A DNA stretch of 64,000 bases from Westerdykella aurantiaca (Eukaryota; Ascomycota; Dothideomycetes; Pleosporales; Sporormiaceae). This document shows, in pieces, positions 8,931 to 21,424 of the stretch. Both the position numbers and the translations under genes were made by a program. Position 1 is the stretch's first letter, and each line of letters opens with the position of its first letter. Location of the stretch: assembly GCA_030412805.1 (NCBI GenBank), contig JASJFJ010000002.1, forward strand, positions 6,138,001 to 6,202,000, read 5' to 3'. The notes below the pieces were generated by a model. That model was not told the DNA's origin, did not search any database, and saw nothing but the letters and a program-made list of their open reading frames with translations.

Positions 8931-11770
8931 ATGGCACCTACCGGTCCTGTCTCTCCTGAACAAGGCAAGGGAAAATTGTCTTTTGCAAAGGTCAGTTACG
9001 GAATTTCCTTGTTGTCCATAACCATCGCATCTAACATCAAAATTATCAGGTCGCTGCATCTTCATACGCACCTAAAGATACCACCACCCCTCTACCGAAC
9101 GGAACGATTGATGCTAGTAGCGAGCGATCCTCCGTTCAACTACCCAAGTCTGAGCAATCAGCCGCTAACAAAGACGGTGGCGAAGACAACCAGGCAAACG
9201 GAGTAGTTGGTAACACAGCTACTCACACCGCTCAATGGGCTCAGGTGGCTGGCCAGCAGGATGCTGCTCAGCTGGGATCGAAAGATGAAGAGGTGCACAA
9301 ACGAAATCCAGCCATAACCTTGGTGAAACCACCTGGAATCGAGGATAATGGTACACAGCTTTCTTCCTCTGATGGCTCAGCCAAGCCACCAAGCCTTGAC
9401 GGTAAGAGTGTTGCATCTGGAACAACATTCGCGTTGGATGAAAAGGAGTCCCTTCGGCCAGATGACAGCGCTAGCCTCAGAGCCGTTGAAGAAGAGGACG
9501 TTATGTCTCCTCCTGACTCTGTTGCCGCTGGCTCCCGTGTTGGATCGGATAGCGGCGTCGCTCGTGCATTTCGGGACCAGCTTCATGAGATCGCGATTTC
9601 TCAGCGAGCAGCGCCTCCCGGACGCTTTCCCAACACCATTCCCCACCACGCACATACACTCTATGACCCGAATCAGCCACATAACGGTATAGGGAGGCCT
9701 ATATCGCAACCGGTCACTAACGGGATGGCTGCTATGGGCTTACCCCAGTCACTCCCTGCGATTCCAGACGAGAAGCTCATGGAAGCATTGGAGTCTCCCA
9801 GAGACAGATTGTTTGTGCTGAAGCTAGAGCAGGATTTCATTGACTTTATAAAGGACTCTCGGTAAGTCTCATATTCCGACGTACGACTAATCCGGTACTG
9901 ATAGCTAGTCAATAGGGAAACGGAACTTGCCTTGCCTCACTGCAATGCATTCTACAGAATGCTAGCACATCGGCTTGCAGATTATTACCTACTCGGGCAT
10001 ATTGTTGATGATACTATGACAGGGGTGAAGATCTCAAGGACGTCGTATTGCAGAATGTATGCGAACGTTCCGAGTCAAGTTCATGCATCAATAACTAACC
10101 CATTACTTAGTCCTCCACCGCTCTCAGGGCTCCCTGTGTCGTCTAAATCTGCGAACACTCCACCAGTGGACCTTCCAGCTCGCAAGATCATGCGCCGTGG
10201 CGAAGACGGCAAGTCTGGGACTAACACCACAGCCGATTCCGAAGGACCATCCCAGACCACTTCCGAAGCCGGCGGCGCAAGTGGCAGCGATGGCGGTAAT
10301 GATGTGGAGAATAAGGAGAAATCAGCGATGACGCGAGAAGAGCGCGAAGCTCGCTACCGCGAGGCCCGACAGCGCATTTTCGGTAAGGCAGAACCAGGAG
10401 AAGGCGAATCGAGCGAGCCCATTGGGTCTGGGGAGGAGAAAGATATGTCCAGATCTAGCTCTGCGTCAGGCAAGAAGAAGAGCAGGAAGCAGCGCAACTA
10501 TGAAGACGATTTCGAGGCACGATCCCGTTTCAGTGCCTATTACCCTCAGCCGTACCCTATACAAGCGTATGGGGGCGATCAATCCATGTATTATGGTGGA
10601 TTGTCGGGACCAATGCATGGTGGACAATTCGCTGGAATGAGCTCCACCATACCGGCCTCGTCGAACTACAACACCGGCTATTCAGTCATGGTGTCGCAGG
10701 AAACACAATCTCAGTACGCATGGACAGGACAGCAGTACCATTCTCCAAATGCACCGATGGTTTATCCGAACTATGGGGCTTCTAATGGATACGACTTGTC
10801 CGCCGACTTCCAACGTGGAATGCAATCATTTCAAACGGCCAGCGTGTCGTCTCAAATGACTCCGAAAATGGCGAACGTACCCATGGCCCCTTATCAAGAG
10901 ACCTATCCGTCGCAGCCTATGCCTATGAATGGCGGCTGGACGCAAATGAATCAGCCGCCAGTATACCCCAGTGGGCAGCCTCCATACTCTCAGAACTCCC
11001 CTGGCGCTCGTCCGTTGTGTGGTCCAATGCAAGGCAATCTCGGCCATCCTTCTTATGCCCAATTCCCTCCCTCGTCGCACAATAACATGTCCAACCGCAA
11101 CCAGCATCCCCCGCCCGGGAGCTTCAATCGACAGCAGTTCAACCCGCAGAGCCAGGCATTCATCCCTGGTGGTCGTCCTGTACCCTATCAAATGCAGTCG
11201 AACATGGGCCCAGTGCCCGCTCAAGGAATGAACGGCTTCAACAACTACCAGATGCCAATTCCGAACCAGGCCAACAACCAGATACCGAATGCCAGCCCTC
11301 CAGGGATCCACCCACCCATGTACGGCTCGCCCACAAACCACTTGAGCCACAACCTCACTCCTCCAAAGTCTCACAGCATGGCCCCCTCTCAAACTCCCCA
11401 TCCATCTTCCGTTATGCAAAGAACGCCGTCCGGCCGTGGGGCCTCAAGCTCGATCCCTCCGCAGAGCAGCATTGCCAAATATGGTACCCCGTCCCACCTC
11501 CCACCGAAGCCTCCTGCACCAGCACAGAATCCGTCATCCAGGTTCACTATGGCGGGGACGAATTCCAATTCACTGCCTCGGGTTGCAACGAACGTTCCTC
11601 CTGGGTATTCCGCTACTACTGTAACAATGAGAGGCGGAGTCGGACAAGCAACCGGAAATACCGGCAATACCAACAATAACGAGAATAACAAGAACAATAA
11701 CGGGGACAGCGACAGAGGAAGCAACAACGATGATCACTGCAATAACATAGGGAACAATAATCAATCATGA
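8931..11770 (+). CDS. R3H and SUZ domain RNA-binding protein
   Basis: Four exons are supported: 8931-8990, 9050-9861, 9916-10056 and 10111-11770. The introns are GTCAGT...TCAG, GTAAGT...ATAG and GTATGC...CTAAC...TTAG, and the product is 890 residues. The R3H domain spans about residues 273-337 (KLEQDFIDFIKDSRETEL, PHCNAFYRMLAHRLADYY, RTSYCRI then PPPLSG). A SUZ-type motif follows near residues 405-428 (TREEREARYREARQRIFG). R3H and SUZ domains bind single-stranded nucleic acid, so a cytoplasmic mRNA-binding role is likely. The last 450 residues are Gln/Pro/Asn/Tyr-rich and disordered, ending in an Asn-rich tail encoded by AAC/AAT repeats (11657-11765). Intron 3 is 54 nt with no stop, so if retained it would insert 18 residues directly after the conserved YCR of the R3H domain. 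Confidence 0.9.
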
Positions 11771-12922
11771 TGGATTATGACTTCGGGCGAACACTGTGAC
11801 TCCCTGCATAGCGACGGCTTTGTACACTTGCATCCCTCTCTTGGTGGACATTAATGAGAAACGTCCTGCGATCGGCTTACCGGTGTCACAAGGGGTTTTC
11901 CATGGCAACAATATCATAGCTGCTGTGTATTCGCATCATTCTAGGAGTCTTCGCGGTTTCTGGGTAATGGTGATTTTCATGTCGGCATGGGGAAGATTGT
12001 TCTCTCTACATTTCTGGTGGAGTTTGGAAGGATATGGATGGGTGTTTGAGGTACGGGTTGTGGGTATAAGCAGGGTATGGGGTACGAGTAGGGTGGAGTA
12101 GGAGCTTAATACAACTTGAAGTATCTTTGATCATGTGAGGCTCCGCGTACAATCTGCTCAGGATCTAACATAAAGGAGAGACTACCTCAGTTACATGCCG
12201 TTACATACTCACTGTACTTCACGTGTCCTTTATCTTCGATGTCTTTCGATGTCCCGTTCTCCTTGTGAGACAGGTGCGGGCTATTTCTATGGGTTATCGC
12301 TACAGGCGGTGTTTTCCTAACACAGAACAGAGAAAGTATATAGGTTGCCAGAGCATGAGAGCGAACGGCTAGCCGTAGTCGCTCGACCTAGTCGCCGAGA
12401 AGGAATAGCCTCACCTTCGGTCCACCTCCGCTCTCCCGAAAGTGTCAACACGGCACACCCTCGTGCCTCCGCTACCATGAAGAAGACATCCTGGAACACT
12501 AGTCCAACCACCATTATCCGTACCTGCAGAACCGCGCATCATTGACAACGCACTTTACAACAAGCGCATGTGCAGAAACAATCAACGAAGACATGGGGTT
12601 TCAGTGTTGGATCCAAATTAGTATTTTGTCTTCTACGGGGTCTTTACGGCCCACTACCTTGATATGCAATGCTCCGTCCATCTACCCATACACCATAGAT
12701 GCATACATGCATAACGTACAGTAGATACAAGAAAGGTGGTCTCCGATGTTCCTACAAGTTGGAACTCCCGAACCCCCAAGCCATTACTCCATACCTGCCA
12801 TTCCGGCCCCTACTACTGAGGGCTTTCCCCACTTTTTTCCTTCGTCTGAGACTTTTATTATTTTTTTCGCTCATGTTGCAACATTTCTTCTTGCGTCCGG
12901 CAGCGAAGTTTGGCCTCCAAAT
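11771..12922. other. Intergenic, convergent 3' ends
   Basis: About 1.15 kb lies between the 3' ends of the R3H gene and the Tcp11 gene. Frames of 60-108 codons occur on both strands but overlap and have no family resemblance. I see no tRNA, repeat or hairpin of note. Confidence 0.45.
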
Positions 12923-15072
12923 CTACCCTCGCATCTGTACATCCTCGGGACCCCTCTCCTTACCCTCCTCTTCCACCACATATGCAATCGGGCCCCAAGT
13001 CCGCCAATGCAAAAGCGCAACGTGAGCAACCTTTCTGGTGATATCGGCAATCTGGTCCGCGGCCGTCGGAGACAGAAGAGGGATTGCGGTCCCCTCGTCT
13101 CGCTCAGGGAACAGCGAAGGTGGTGGGGGCGGAGGCGCGGCGGCCAACATGGACAGCGCGGGTGTGACAACCGGGCCCGAGCTTGTAGTGAGGTTGTTGA
13201 AAAGCTCAATGGGCGAGGAGTGCATGTGTCGAGATACTGTGTCAAGTAACTGCGGGACAAGATGCGCCTTCAGTACGGTCTGGGTGTGCACTTCGTAATT
13301 GGAGAGGAAGAAAGTGCGTAGACGCTGATGCGTACGGTCGATAACCTCGTGGTTGTACAGGTGTGGAGAGCAAGTGAGTTCGGCGGCCTGGCGGACGAGT
13401 TCGACGGCGATGTGCTCGCTGTGCGGGGAGAACCACTGAAAGGAACCGAAGCCAGCAGTCTCCGTGATGATTGCCCAGAGAGATGTACGGAGCTGGTGGC
13501 GGGTTGAAAGGGGAGCAGGACCATGGAAACCGAGCTCCTGGAGGAGCTGGGAGAAGAAATCGAAGCACATCTCGAAATAGACAATGTCGGTCAGCTCCAA
13601 TTTTATCGCACCCAGTCGGTCGTAGTCGAGGTAGAAAGTGTCCGGTAGGTCCACGTGGGAGTTGTTAGATAAGAGGGACGAAGCGATCGCGCGAACGAAG
13701 ACCTCAAGCTGAAACGGCAGAGCTCTCTTTTGTGAAGGGTTATGCAGATATTGGAATTGAGCGATCTGCATGCTGTACCAACGACCTGCGGCTTCGACAT
13801 TGACTCGCGCCTGGCCGTGAACGATCCGTCCAAGGTGATAATGACGCTCAAAGTTGATCGTATCCTCTATCAACATTGTCTTCAAATTCCTAATCTGGTG
13901 GTTTGCGACGTCCTTCACACAAGGTCAGCAACGAAAATAGCGCCGATGAAGGCAGGAATTACCAGTTTCATGGCCTCCAGGATCCCGAACAAGTCTCGAA
14001 GGCCCCCTATGATTTGCTCTGAGCTATTTTGGGCTACGCCGAGTCCAGTCGTTTCCACCATTTTGTCCACAAGTTCATCCCGCATCGGTGCGCAGTGCTC
14101 TTTCAGGAGAAGCGCCAGCCACTCTGCGAGACGGACCAAATCACACACTCCTCGCTCGATTTCTTGCATCAATTTCTCAACATCCAAGTGCTCGTCTACT
14201 CTTGGATGGTCTCGAACCGGTACCAGACTTTTCAATACATCCCTTATGGTCTCGAACATGGTAGGTATTCGCCTTTTCGCTCTTTCTACAAATTTTGCTT
14301 GCTTTTGCGTATTATGGTTGAAAAACGACGGATCACACTGAAATATGCGAATGTATAACCGCAACTCCGCCACCAACGCCTTCCAGTACATCGACGCTTG
14401 TCTTCTTTTTTTATCCCCTCTGGAACCGTCTAGGTTTGGTCTGAAGCTGAGATCTCTATCAAAGTTGATGTCATGTCGTAACTTGATATTTTCGATAATT
14501 TTGTTGAGATCCAGCTCGCTGAGTGATTGTTTCGTGATCGGTGGGAAGTCTGCAGCGTCTTGGAAAGCCAAACCAAGCTCTTCACCCTCTGCACCCCGTA
14601 CCATCAAGCGTACCAGGTCGGCCAGCTGTTCGGGTATGCTTTGCCAAAGGGATGCAGATGAAGCCTTCAGACCTGGTTCTCTCTCCAGCTTATCTTGAAC
14701 ACATGACCGAGTTTGACGTTGCGAATCATCTTGACATTTGATCTTTGTGTATGACGGAGGGGGGTTGTCTATTGCACAGGGAGTACGCTCCACGTCCGGT
14801 GGATTAGGGGTCAGAGGACCAAACTGGTGGTCAGTAGACCGCAGGGATGCACTGCTTCTGGCAGCTTCATGCGACATGTTGCCCACCGGACCGTAGTGAC
14901 CGCAGTCTCTGTGCAGTGGATGACGAGCCGTCATGTACTGGCAGCCAGAGCCTTGAGGGTGCTGCACGTGAGGGTTCCAAAAAGGGAGATTCGAGAGCAG
15001 GCATGCAGAGGGTGCGGCAGCCTCTAATAAGCTGGGAAAAGGCGAACACTTTGGATCGCGACAACCGTGCAC
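12923..15072 (-). CDS. Tcp11/Sok1 family protein
   Basis: Two exons join as 15072-13963 and 13912-12923 through a 50-nt intron (GTAATT...GCTGAC...GAAG). The junction restores the family signature MKL/DVANHQIRNL. Upstream helical blocks (ELDLNKIIENIKLRHDINFDRDL, YWKALVAELRLYIRIF, LMQEIERGVCDLVRLAEWLA) and the downstream IEDTINFERHYHLGRI block are typical of the Tcp11 family (PF05794), which includes yeast Sok1, linked to cAMP/PKA signalling. The helical domain covers about residues 140-560. The C-terminus has a poly-Pro stretch. The 5' end is uncertain: the frame opens with GTG at 15072 and the first in-frame ATG is at 14934, while CTAAC...CACAG just upstream (ending at 15072) looks like an intron 3' end, so an upstream exon may be missing. 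Confidence 0.85.
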
Positions 15073-18000
15073 TGTGACTGGTTAGCTCTCAAACAGTACA
15101 GAGACAGGGCGGTTTGCAGAAACACAAGCCGAAAACGTGTTCAGAGCTGTTTGACTGTGTGTAGCGGGTGTCGGCAGGTTGAGCCAGACATCCGAGTCAG
15201 ACAAGCCCGAAGGTGTGACGGGAGATGGGTTCGCGCTTGCGGATGGATACCTTTCTCATGTGCTCACATTCACTGCGAGATGGTGACAGTTGAGACGGGA
15301 AGATCAGGGCTCGTGCCTGCTTAACATGGTTGGGGGGGTAAGTGGGATGGGGGAGGGCGAAGTGGTCAGTCGTGCTCAAAGAATGTGATAATGACCGTTT
15401 GCGGAAATGCGAGACGCTTCTCGGAAGGAGAAGACGGGCAAAGGAAAACGAAGCTGAAAGCCGAACAAGAGACAGAATTCTTGTTCCTGTTGCCACAAAA
15501 AGGACAGATGTCTTGCTGGATGCAAGACGCAAAGGAAAAGAAATGGTTACTGCAAGGCGTCGGGGTACGGCGTCTGCGGAATTCAAACAGACGGCGTTTG
15601 GTTTTGTGCAATGGTCTTGGAGGTGAGAAGTACGATGGATCCTCCAACTCGGGGTCCTTGCATCGTGTCTTAAAAGGAAAGCTGCAGGCCAGTGCTTTTC
15701 CTTTTATTGAGCCATTAGCCACTGGCCAGGAGAAGTAGATGGCGCGTCCGTCCTGTTACTGGATGCTTTTTTTGCGTTCCCACCCTCCCCTCCCCCAGCC
15801 CAGCCGGTGCATTTTGTGAAGCGACCCTAGAAGATTGGAGCTCATCGCCCGCCTTTGCAGAAAGCGCACGTCTCGTCCACAAGTCACACCGCCTCCCAAA
15901 GCCCGCAGCATCGCTATCGTAATAATGCGCATCGACGCATGTCCTAGGGTGCCAGGTGCCATGACAGGAAAAGGGGCATCTATCGCGGGGACGGAGAGTT
16001 GGCAGACTGGAAGAGTATGGCCTGCCCCCATGGCCCCCCATGCATCGCGCAAAATTCCGGCAACATTGACGCTGGGCGCAGTGGGCGGTGGCTAATCTCG
16101 CTTGCCAATGTTCCATGTCAGGGTCACCAGCTGCAAGAAAAAAAGTGAGGCTGCAGTAATAATCGGCTGTCCGCTGTCGTAATAATGAGATTCCAAATTC
16201 CAAGAATGGATGTTGGACAAGAGTGAAGCACTCCGACTCTGCCGCAGCCATCGAAGACGCGGGTCACCGCATCGGTAGGAGACACCGCCAAGTCGGCGAC
16301 ACAGAACAGTGAGAGGCCGGAGATGGATGGCGTGTGCTGAGATACTCCGGGCTTTGTGCGCGAACAGAACAACCTCCAACGTCGGACTACGAGCGTCCGC
16401 CCTAGTACTACTCCATATCCGGTGCCACGCGGGATGCTTGAGGTTACCGGTCCCAGATCCGCCGAGCGGGCATGGGGAATTGCGAAAGGCTTCCAGAACC
16501 TAGACATCTGCGATGCTCCATGGAAAAGCAAAGGTTCGGGTGCACCCACGCGGGTTGCCCTTCGGCCTGAGGCGCTTGAGGCTCCAGCACACAAAGAGCC
16601 ATATGTAGTGGTGAAGGGGTGAAGGGCGCGAAGGACGGGGACTGGAGGAGGCTGATTGTCACGACATAGGAATAGCGCCCCGCCAGCGCGCATTCCGTTG
16701 TGTAATGGAACTATGAAGGTCCAGCTGAGCCTCTCTCCGTCCAAATGTCATGTCTGTCGAACTGCTTGACGACCAAGTTCGGCGCAAGAATTCCTCGCCC
16801 CGGATGCCGGTAGTTGTAGATGAGTCGATCCTGGTGATCCCTTGAGCGTCAATCAGTCAGCCTCGGCTTGAAAACTAGGAGATGATGAATCACTAGTCAA
16901 TGAAGTTGGAGTTGTCGATGCGCAGGATGAGCGTCGTGCAGGAAACAGAGCAGCGACTCACGAGAGGGTGAAGATGTCAGCTGCGTTGGACGTGTTGAGG
17001 GGACGAGTGGTGGTTGGTGTTGAGGGTGCACGCCCAGATGCAGGCAGGAGCAACGCGGGGCCGCGGCTTCCGATGCAAGCCTGTTGGGTTGGGATGCTGT
17101 ACGGAGTATGTACCTTTGACGCTGTAAGACGGCAAAAGTTATTGGGAGTCTTATATGGCCCTTGTTCGAAAATCAGAGGATGCATAACTCTCTCCTCCGA
17201 GAGGTTGAAGTGAAAGGTCGAAATTTGGAGCTGCAGAAGATCTGACTATCACACAACCCCATAACAGTCTCCCTACCTTCTCCTCTGTTCCAAGTGAACA
17301 GGAATTAAATGTAACTGAAATGACCTTCGGCCTCAACAACCGACAATGACAGCACTTATCACAACCATTGCAAGTTCAATATGTCCGTAACGAGCCTTCC
17401 ATTTGAAGCGAATCATAACTACGTTCTCAACCAAGATCCCTCGGTGCCTCCTGTCTAGAATAAGAGACCGTGAAATCCCCAATCCGCACATGAAATCGAT
17501 GAATTGATTTCCGTGATCCAGCTCAATGCTTCAAATAACCCTCCCAAACACCAATGATGCTTAGCTGCAATGAACCCTCAACGTAAACGCCAACCGTGAA
17601 CATGACACTCGCGACGCCTACCTCGTTCTTCTCCATATGCTCTCCATCGACGGAACCGTCGAATTGTTTCGATATCGCAAGATGCGGCCCAACCTCCCTC
17701 CACCTTGCCCACATCATAATGGCCATAACCCCCCTGCTCCCTTCATCACACTTTCCACTGCAGGCCTTCACAGTCCTCCACTTTCTCCCCCCCATCCCAT
17801 CGCCCTTTACCGCCAATAGCCGGGCAACGTAAACCCGCTCAAATCACATCCCCTCTCCCAGCCGTGCCTTTTCGGCAAGCCATCCTCTTCCTCCCACCCC
17901 TTTGCCCTATTGCCTCGCCCACTCGCGCCCCCATTCCGAAGCTCCCAACTCCTGACCGCCGCCCGCCTGCTCTCCGCCTTCCTCTCGTCCTTTGCCCTTT

Positions 18001-19142
18001 CCCTCTCCGTCCCTCGACACATCGGACATATTTTCCCGGAATAGAACGTCCGCGTGGACCGTACGTCTTCGCCGCAGGCTCGGTGGCGTTGGCGTGCTTG
18101 GGCGCAGAGATAGATGAATGGCGGTATGGGATAGGTTGGGCAACCGCAAATGGGAAAATTGTAGAGCGCGAGGCACATGGTCTATGGAGCAGTGTGGACA
18201 ACGAGGAAGGAATGGGACCGGTCCAGAGGTAGGAGATCGGTGGGGGGATGGGCCCTCGCGGTGGAGACGGCCTATGTTCGTGGGTGCTATGGTTCGCTTG
18301 GAAGAATCCGATGGCGATGCTATGCCGACCTTTACGTTGATGCTGCTTTCTCTGCAGCAAAGCTGGAAGACAGGTACTGAATCGAGACTGCGTTGATGAA
18401 GATCGTCCAAATGGGCAAACCCGTGTGAGAAAGATCCGAGAGCGGTGGATATCCTGTCGATCCAAGTAGGTATAAACAGATCAAGTAGTGGATCTCTGAA
18501 CTCGCAAGCAGTCCAACTCAGACACTTTTACATTTAGGACAACTAGACATGTGGCAGTGAGCAATCCCCCAGCAATCCCCAGATAAAGAAGCGAACCGCT
18601 TGTTCCCTTCACAGGAGTAACAGAGCTGCGTGATCTCCGACCCTAACAATTAGCTTCACATGTGAACGGACGTTGGGCGTTTGGAGCCAGCAGAAAGAAG
18701 CAGAATAGCAATCTGAAAAAGACATCTGGTTGTTATTAGGCAGTAAGACAAGGACAGCGAGGCAATCCATGTCCCTGCCCGCGAAATGAGAAAAAAAAAC
18801 ATATGTTCTAAAGGGTGGGGAGAGAACAACGGAGCGAAAAGAGAGATGACGATGATGATGATGCGAATGAGGTTGGCAAGGCGAACCTGAAGGCGGATAT
18901 GCACTTCACTTCGTTGGCAACCAGTGTGCTGTAAAGGGTTACGGCATTTGTCGTTTGCCTAATGGGTGTACAAAGGGTTGAGGCGAGCCAAAGAAATGGA
19001 AACTCCCAACTCCAATACTGCTCTCGCCGATCAGGTCCTGAGGCTGGAGGCGATCAAGCAGGCAGATGTGTAATTCTAAAAATGCCCAGAGCTAGTGAAG
19101 GGCGGAGCAAAGCGAACACTCTGCGACGCGCTGGCCAGGAAT
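15073..19142. other. 4-kb gene-poor stretch
   Basis: No convincing coding sequence was found on either strand. Frames up to 208 codons (for example 17839-18465 minus, 16124-16744 minus) are Arg/Pro/Ser-rich by composition, overlap other frames and show no motif. The part up to about 16 kb may hold the promoter, 5' UTR and a possible first exon of the Tcp11 gene. Stretches near 17.6-18.1 kb are strongly pyrimidine-rich on the plus strand. A non-coding RNA cannot be excluded. Confidence 0.45.
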
Positions 19143-20621
19143 TCAAGCGGCGACAACCACCTTGTCGGATGCTCCTTGTTTGCCAGTGCGGCCTCGTGGC
19201 GGATCTTTGACGCTCTTTTCATCCGAGCTTTCTTCTTCGGATGGGCTCTCCGGCCTGCTGTCGTTCAGGTTCCTCCGACTTCGGGCCATCTGGGAATGGT
19301 TAACATCACAGCCGATATTTGCGAAAAGATGTAAGAGTACATACCCAAGAGCGTACTCCCCCGATCAATCCAAGACTATAGCCAGCGGCAAACTCAGAAG
19401 ATCCCCTCTCCTGGTTGTTACGAGGAATGTCGAGATGACTGAGTCGTGATACAGGAGACGCAGCAGATGCGTGCGTCGGAGATAATCTCCCAGCGAGAGA
19501 CAAGCCGTTATCCTCTCTTTCGTGGATCGGCGTTCTAGCCGGGCTGGCGGGTCGGCTGCTTTGCCAAAATTGTTTGAAGTCTCGGCTAAGTTCCTGGCCG
19601 GTGGTAGCCCAGTTGGTCTTGATGCTGTCACGCAGTTCGGCCATGTTACGCTTGATCTCCAGTTCGTTCTTCTTCAGCCACGACACGTTGAGCTCCTTAC
19701 GCGAGGTGCCACGTTTCAATTGGCGGTCAATATATTGATCGTAGTCTCGAACGATCCTGTCATCGGTCAGCATAGCTCTGAGCGTTCGCGGGAGGGAACC
19801 CACTTTGTGATGATGCCCGTCGTGCTCAGCCCCTCCGTTCTTTGCGTCACCAGGAACATGCCCCTCTCTTTGATGGGGGCATATATATCGTCACCTTCTT
19901 CTGCGCCATACGGGATATCGTCGTGTGCAACATAGTCGATCTTGTGCTTTTCGATGAACTCGGGAGCATCGGAGATGATCCAGGGGCAGTCCTCCACTAC
20001 CTCATCTACCCATTTGCAGTGGCGCACGCTCTCCGCACGCTCCTTTGCCGAGAGCACAGTCAGGCCCTTCCTACGATGCGTCTCCTTGTCTCCCGTAACC
20101 CCAACGATGAGATAGGTATCTGGGAACGCGGTTTTTGCCTGCTGCAGAGCACGCATGTGGCCCAGATGGAATAAGTCAAAGACGCCATCCGCATAGACTC
20201 GGACGGGTCGTCCAACAGGGGGAGGGTTGGTCTTGTACCCCTTGGGGTCCACCAATCCAGCTCTGGGTGGATCGGGCATCCTCATGTTTCCGGCCTCGCC
20301 ATTCTCCCCATGCTCTGCTCGTTCGTATGCAGCTTCCTTTTCATCTTTATCCCCATTAGACGTCCGCCTGCTCTTTCTCGCTACGCCTTCATCGGCACTG
20401 CTATCGTTGTCGTCGGCGTCGTCGGCATCAGCTTTCGCCGGGCGTGCGCGTTTCAAGGGTACATGAGAGTCGCCTTGACGTTCCTTCTCAGACATGACTT
20501 CTTGGAGGATGGAATCCTCGGCATCTTCGCTTGATGCGTCTCGCGAAGAAGGCTGCGGGACGTTCATCCCCGAGCGTGTGGTGGAGGAGACGGTGGTGGA
20601 CCGCTTGCGTTTAGGGGGCAT
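19143..20621 (-). CDS. PCT1: Choline-phosphate cytidylyltransferase
   Basis: Three exons join as 20621-19804, 19756-19345 and 19289-19143, giving 458 residues. The introns are GTGGGT...ACAG (47 nt) and GTATGT...CCAG (55 nt). The enzyme makes CDP-choline from CTP and phosphocholine, the rate-setting step of the Kennedy pathway to phosphatidylcholine. The catalytic domain (about 139-275) carries the nucleotidyltransferase motifs HLGH (152-155) and RTEGLST (261-267), the latter just before intron 1. A basic N-terminus (PPKRKRS) and a second cluster (KSRR) could be nuclear localisation signals, as in animal and yeast enzymes. After the catalytic core comes an amphipathic helical region (ELNVSWLKKNELEIKRNMAE), the likely membrane-sensing part, then a Ser/Pro-rich tail probably phosphorylated. 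Length is close to yeast Pct1. Confidence 0.93.
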
Positions 20622-21138
20622 GAGGTGCGGAGACTCGACTGCGGCGCTGCAGAATTGTTGTGTACAATTGACGGCTGCGAAGAGAGCTTATCGCAGCCCG
20701 CGATAGACAGTAGACTTCGGAAGAGCGTGTGCGAAGTGCGGAATGGCTATCCCAGGTGTTTGTGAGGTCGCCGATCACGTCACGCCTGCAAAGTTGTTGA
20801 CAGGTCACGATAGGAGACGGCTGGTGGAGCTGTCCCGACAAGGGAGTCCTCGCAGGTTTTTATCAACAAGGACAACGAAGAAATGATAAAAGTCGTAAAC
20901 CGACCACCAGGAAGCAGATGTTCAAAAGGAGTAAAAGAATTATAGGGGCAGATCGCCAAATTAACGCGTGAGATCAGACCCATGCCATAGGCAATGTTAT
21001 TTTCCAGATTCCTTGATTCCCATGCTCGCTTGGCAATGACGTTAGTCCAATTGGGTTGGCCGGGTTAAACTTTATGCAACTTCCCAATTCGAAATATAGA
21101 AATTAAATTAACCCTTTCTAACATCAAAGCAAATCAAC
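20622..21138. other. Intergenic, upstream of PCT1 and tRNA-Ile
   Basis: This should contain the PCT1 promoter and the 5' flank of the tRNA. AT-rich sequence just before the tRNA (21090-21125) may serve as an upstream polymerase III element. No coding sequence supported. Confidence 0.45.
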
Positions 21139-21231
21139 GGTCGCTTAGCTCAGTTGGTTAGAGCGTGGTGCTAATAATCCAATACACGGATTCGGAACGC
21201 CAAGGTCGCGAGTTCGACCCTCGTAGTGACC
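21139..21231 (+). tRNA. tRNA-Ile(AAT) with intron
   Basis: A 7-bp acceptor stem pairs GGTCGCT with AGTGACC (one G-T). The D-arm/A box TAGCTCAGTTGG and the T-arm/B box GAGTTCGACCCTC are intact. The anticodon stem TGGTG/CGCCA (one T-G pair) holds the loop CTAATAA, giving anticodon AAT for isoleucine. An intron of about 20 nt interrupts the loop one base after the anticodon, the usual position for nuclear tRNA introns. A T-rich run (TTTCTTTTT) at 21241-21249 is the likely polymerase III terminator. The 3' CCA is not encoded, though CCA happens to follow the stem by overlap. Confidence 0.92.
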
Positions 21232-21315
21232 AATCACGCATTTCTTTTTGAATTTTTACCTTTATTTTGTTTTAGAATCTTCTTATGCCATCCTGATGAG
21301 AAATTTTGAAGGGAA

Positions 21316-21424
21316 CATAGCCAAGCCCGCTCAGGGGGTCCTGGTGCCCAGACGTACGCGGGCATTTTGAAATGTACGCCTGGGAAGAGCACGGACCCGA
21401 CGTGTTCGACCCTCAGAGTGACCA
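21316..21424 (+). pseudogene. tRNA-Ile-like remnant
   Basis: About 85 bp after the tRNA, the sequence GTTCGACCCTCAGAGTGACCA repeats the T-arm and acceptor strand of the tRNA almost exactly (positions 21404-21424). Further upstream GCTCAG and CTGGTGC echo the D-arm and anticodon stem, but the 5' acceptor strand is not recognisable. A hairpin (CCCAG...CTGGG) occupies the anticodon region. It looks like a decayed tandem copy or a tRNA-derived element; it is unlikely to make a functional tRNA. Confidence 0.5.

Noticed and set aside
16124..16744. 206-codon minus frame
   Set aside because: No recognisable domain and competes with overlapping frames on both strands; treated as chance.
17839..18465. 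208-codon minus frame in the 4-kb gap
   Set aside because: Arg/Pro/Ser-rich from pyrimidine-rich DNA, overlaps two other frames of similar size, no motif or splice context.
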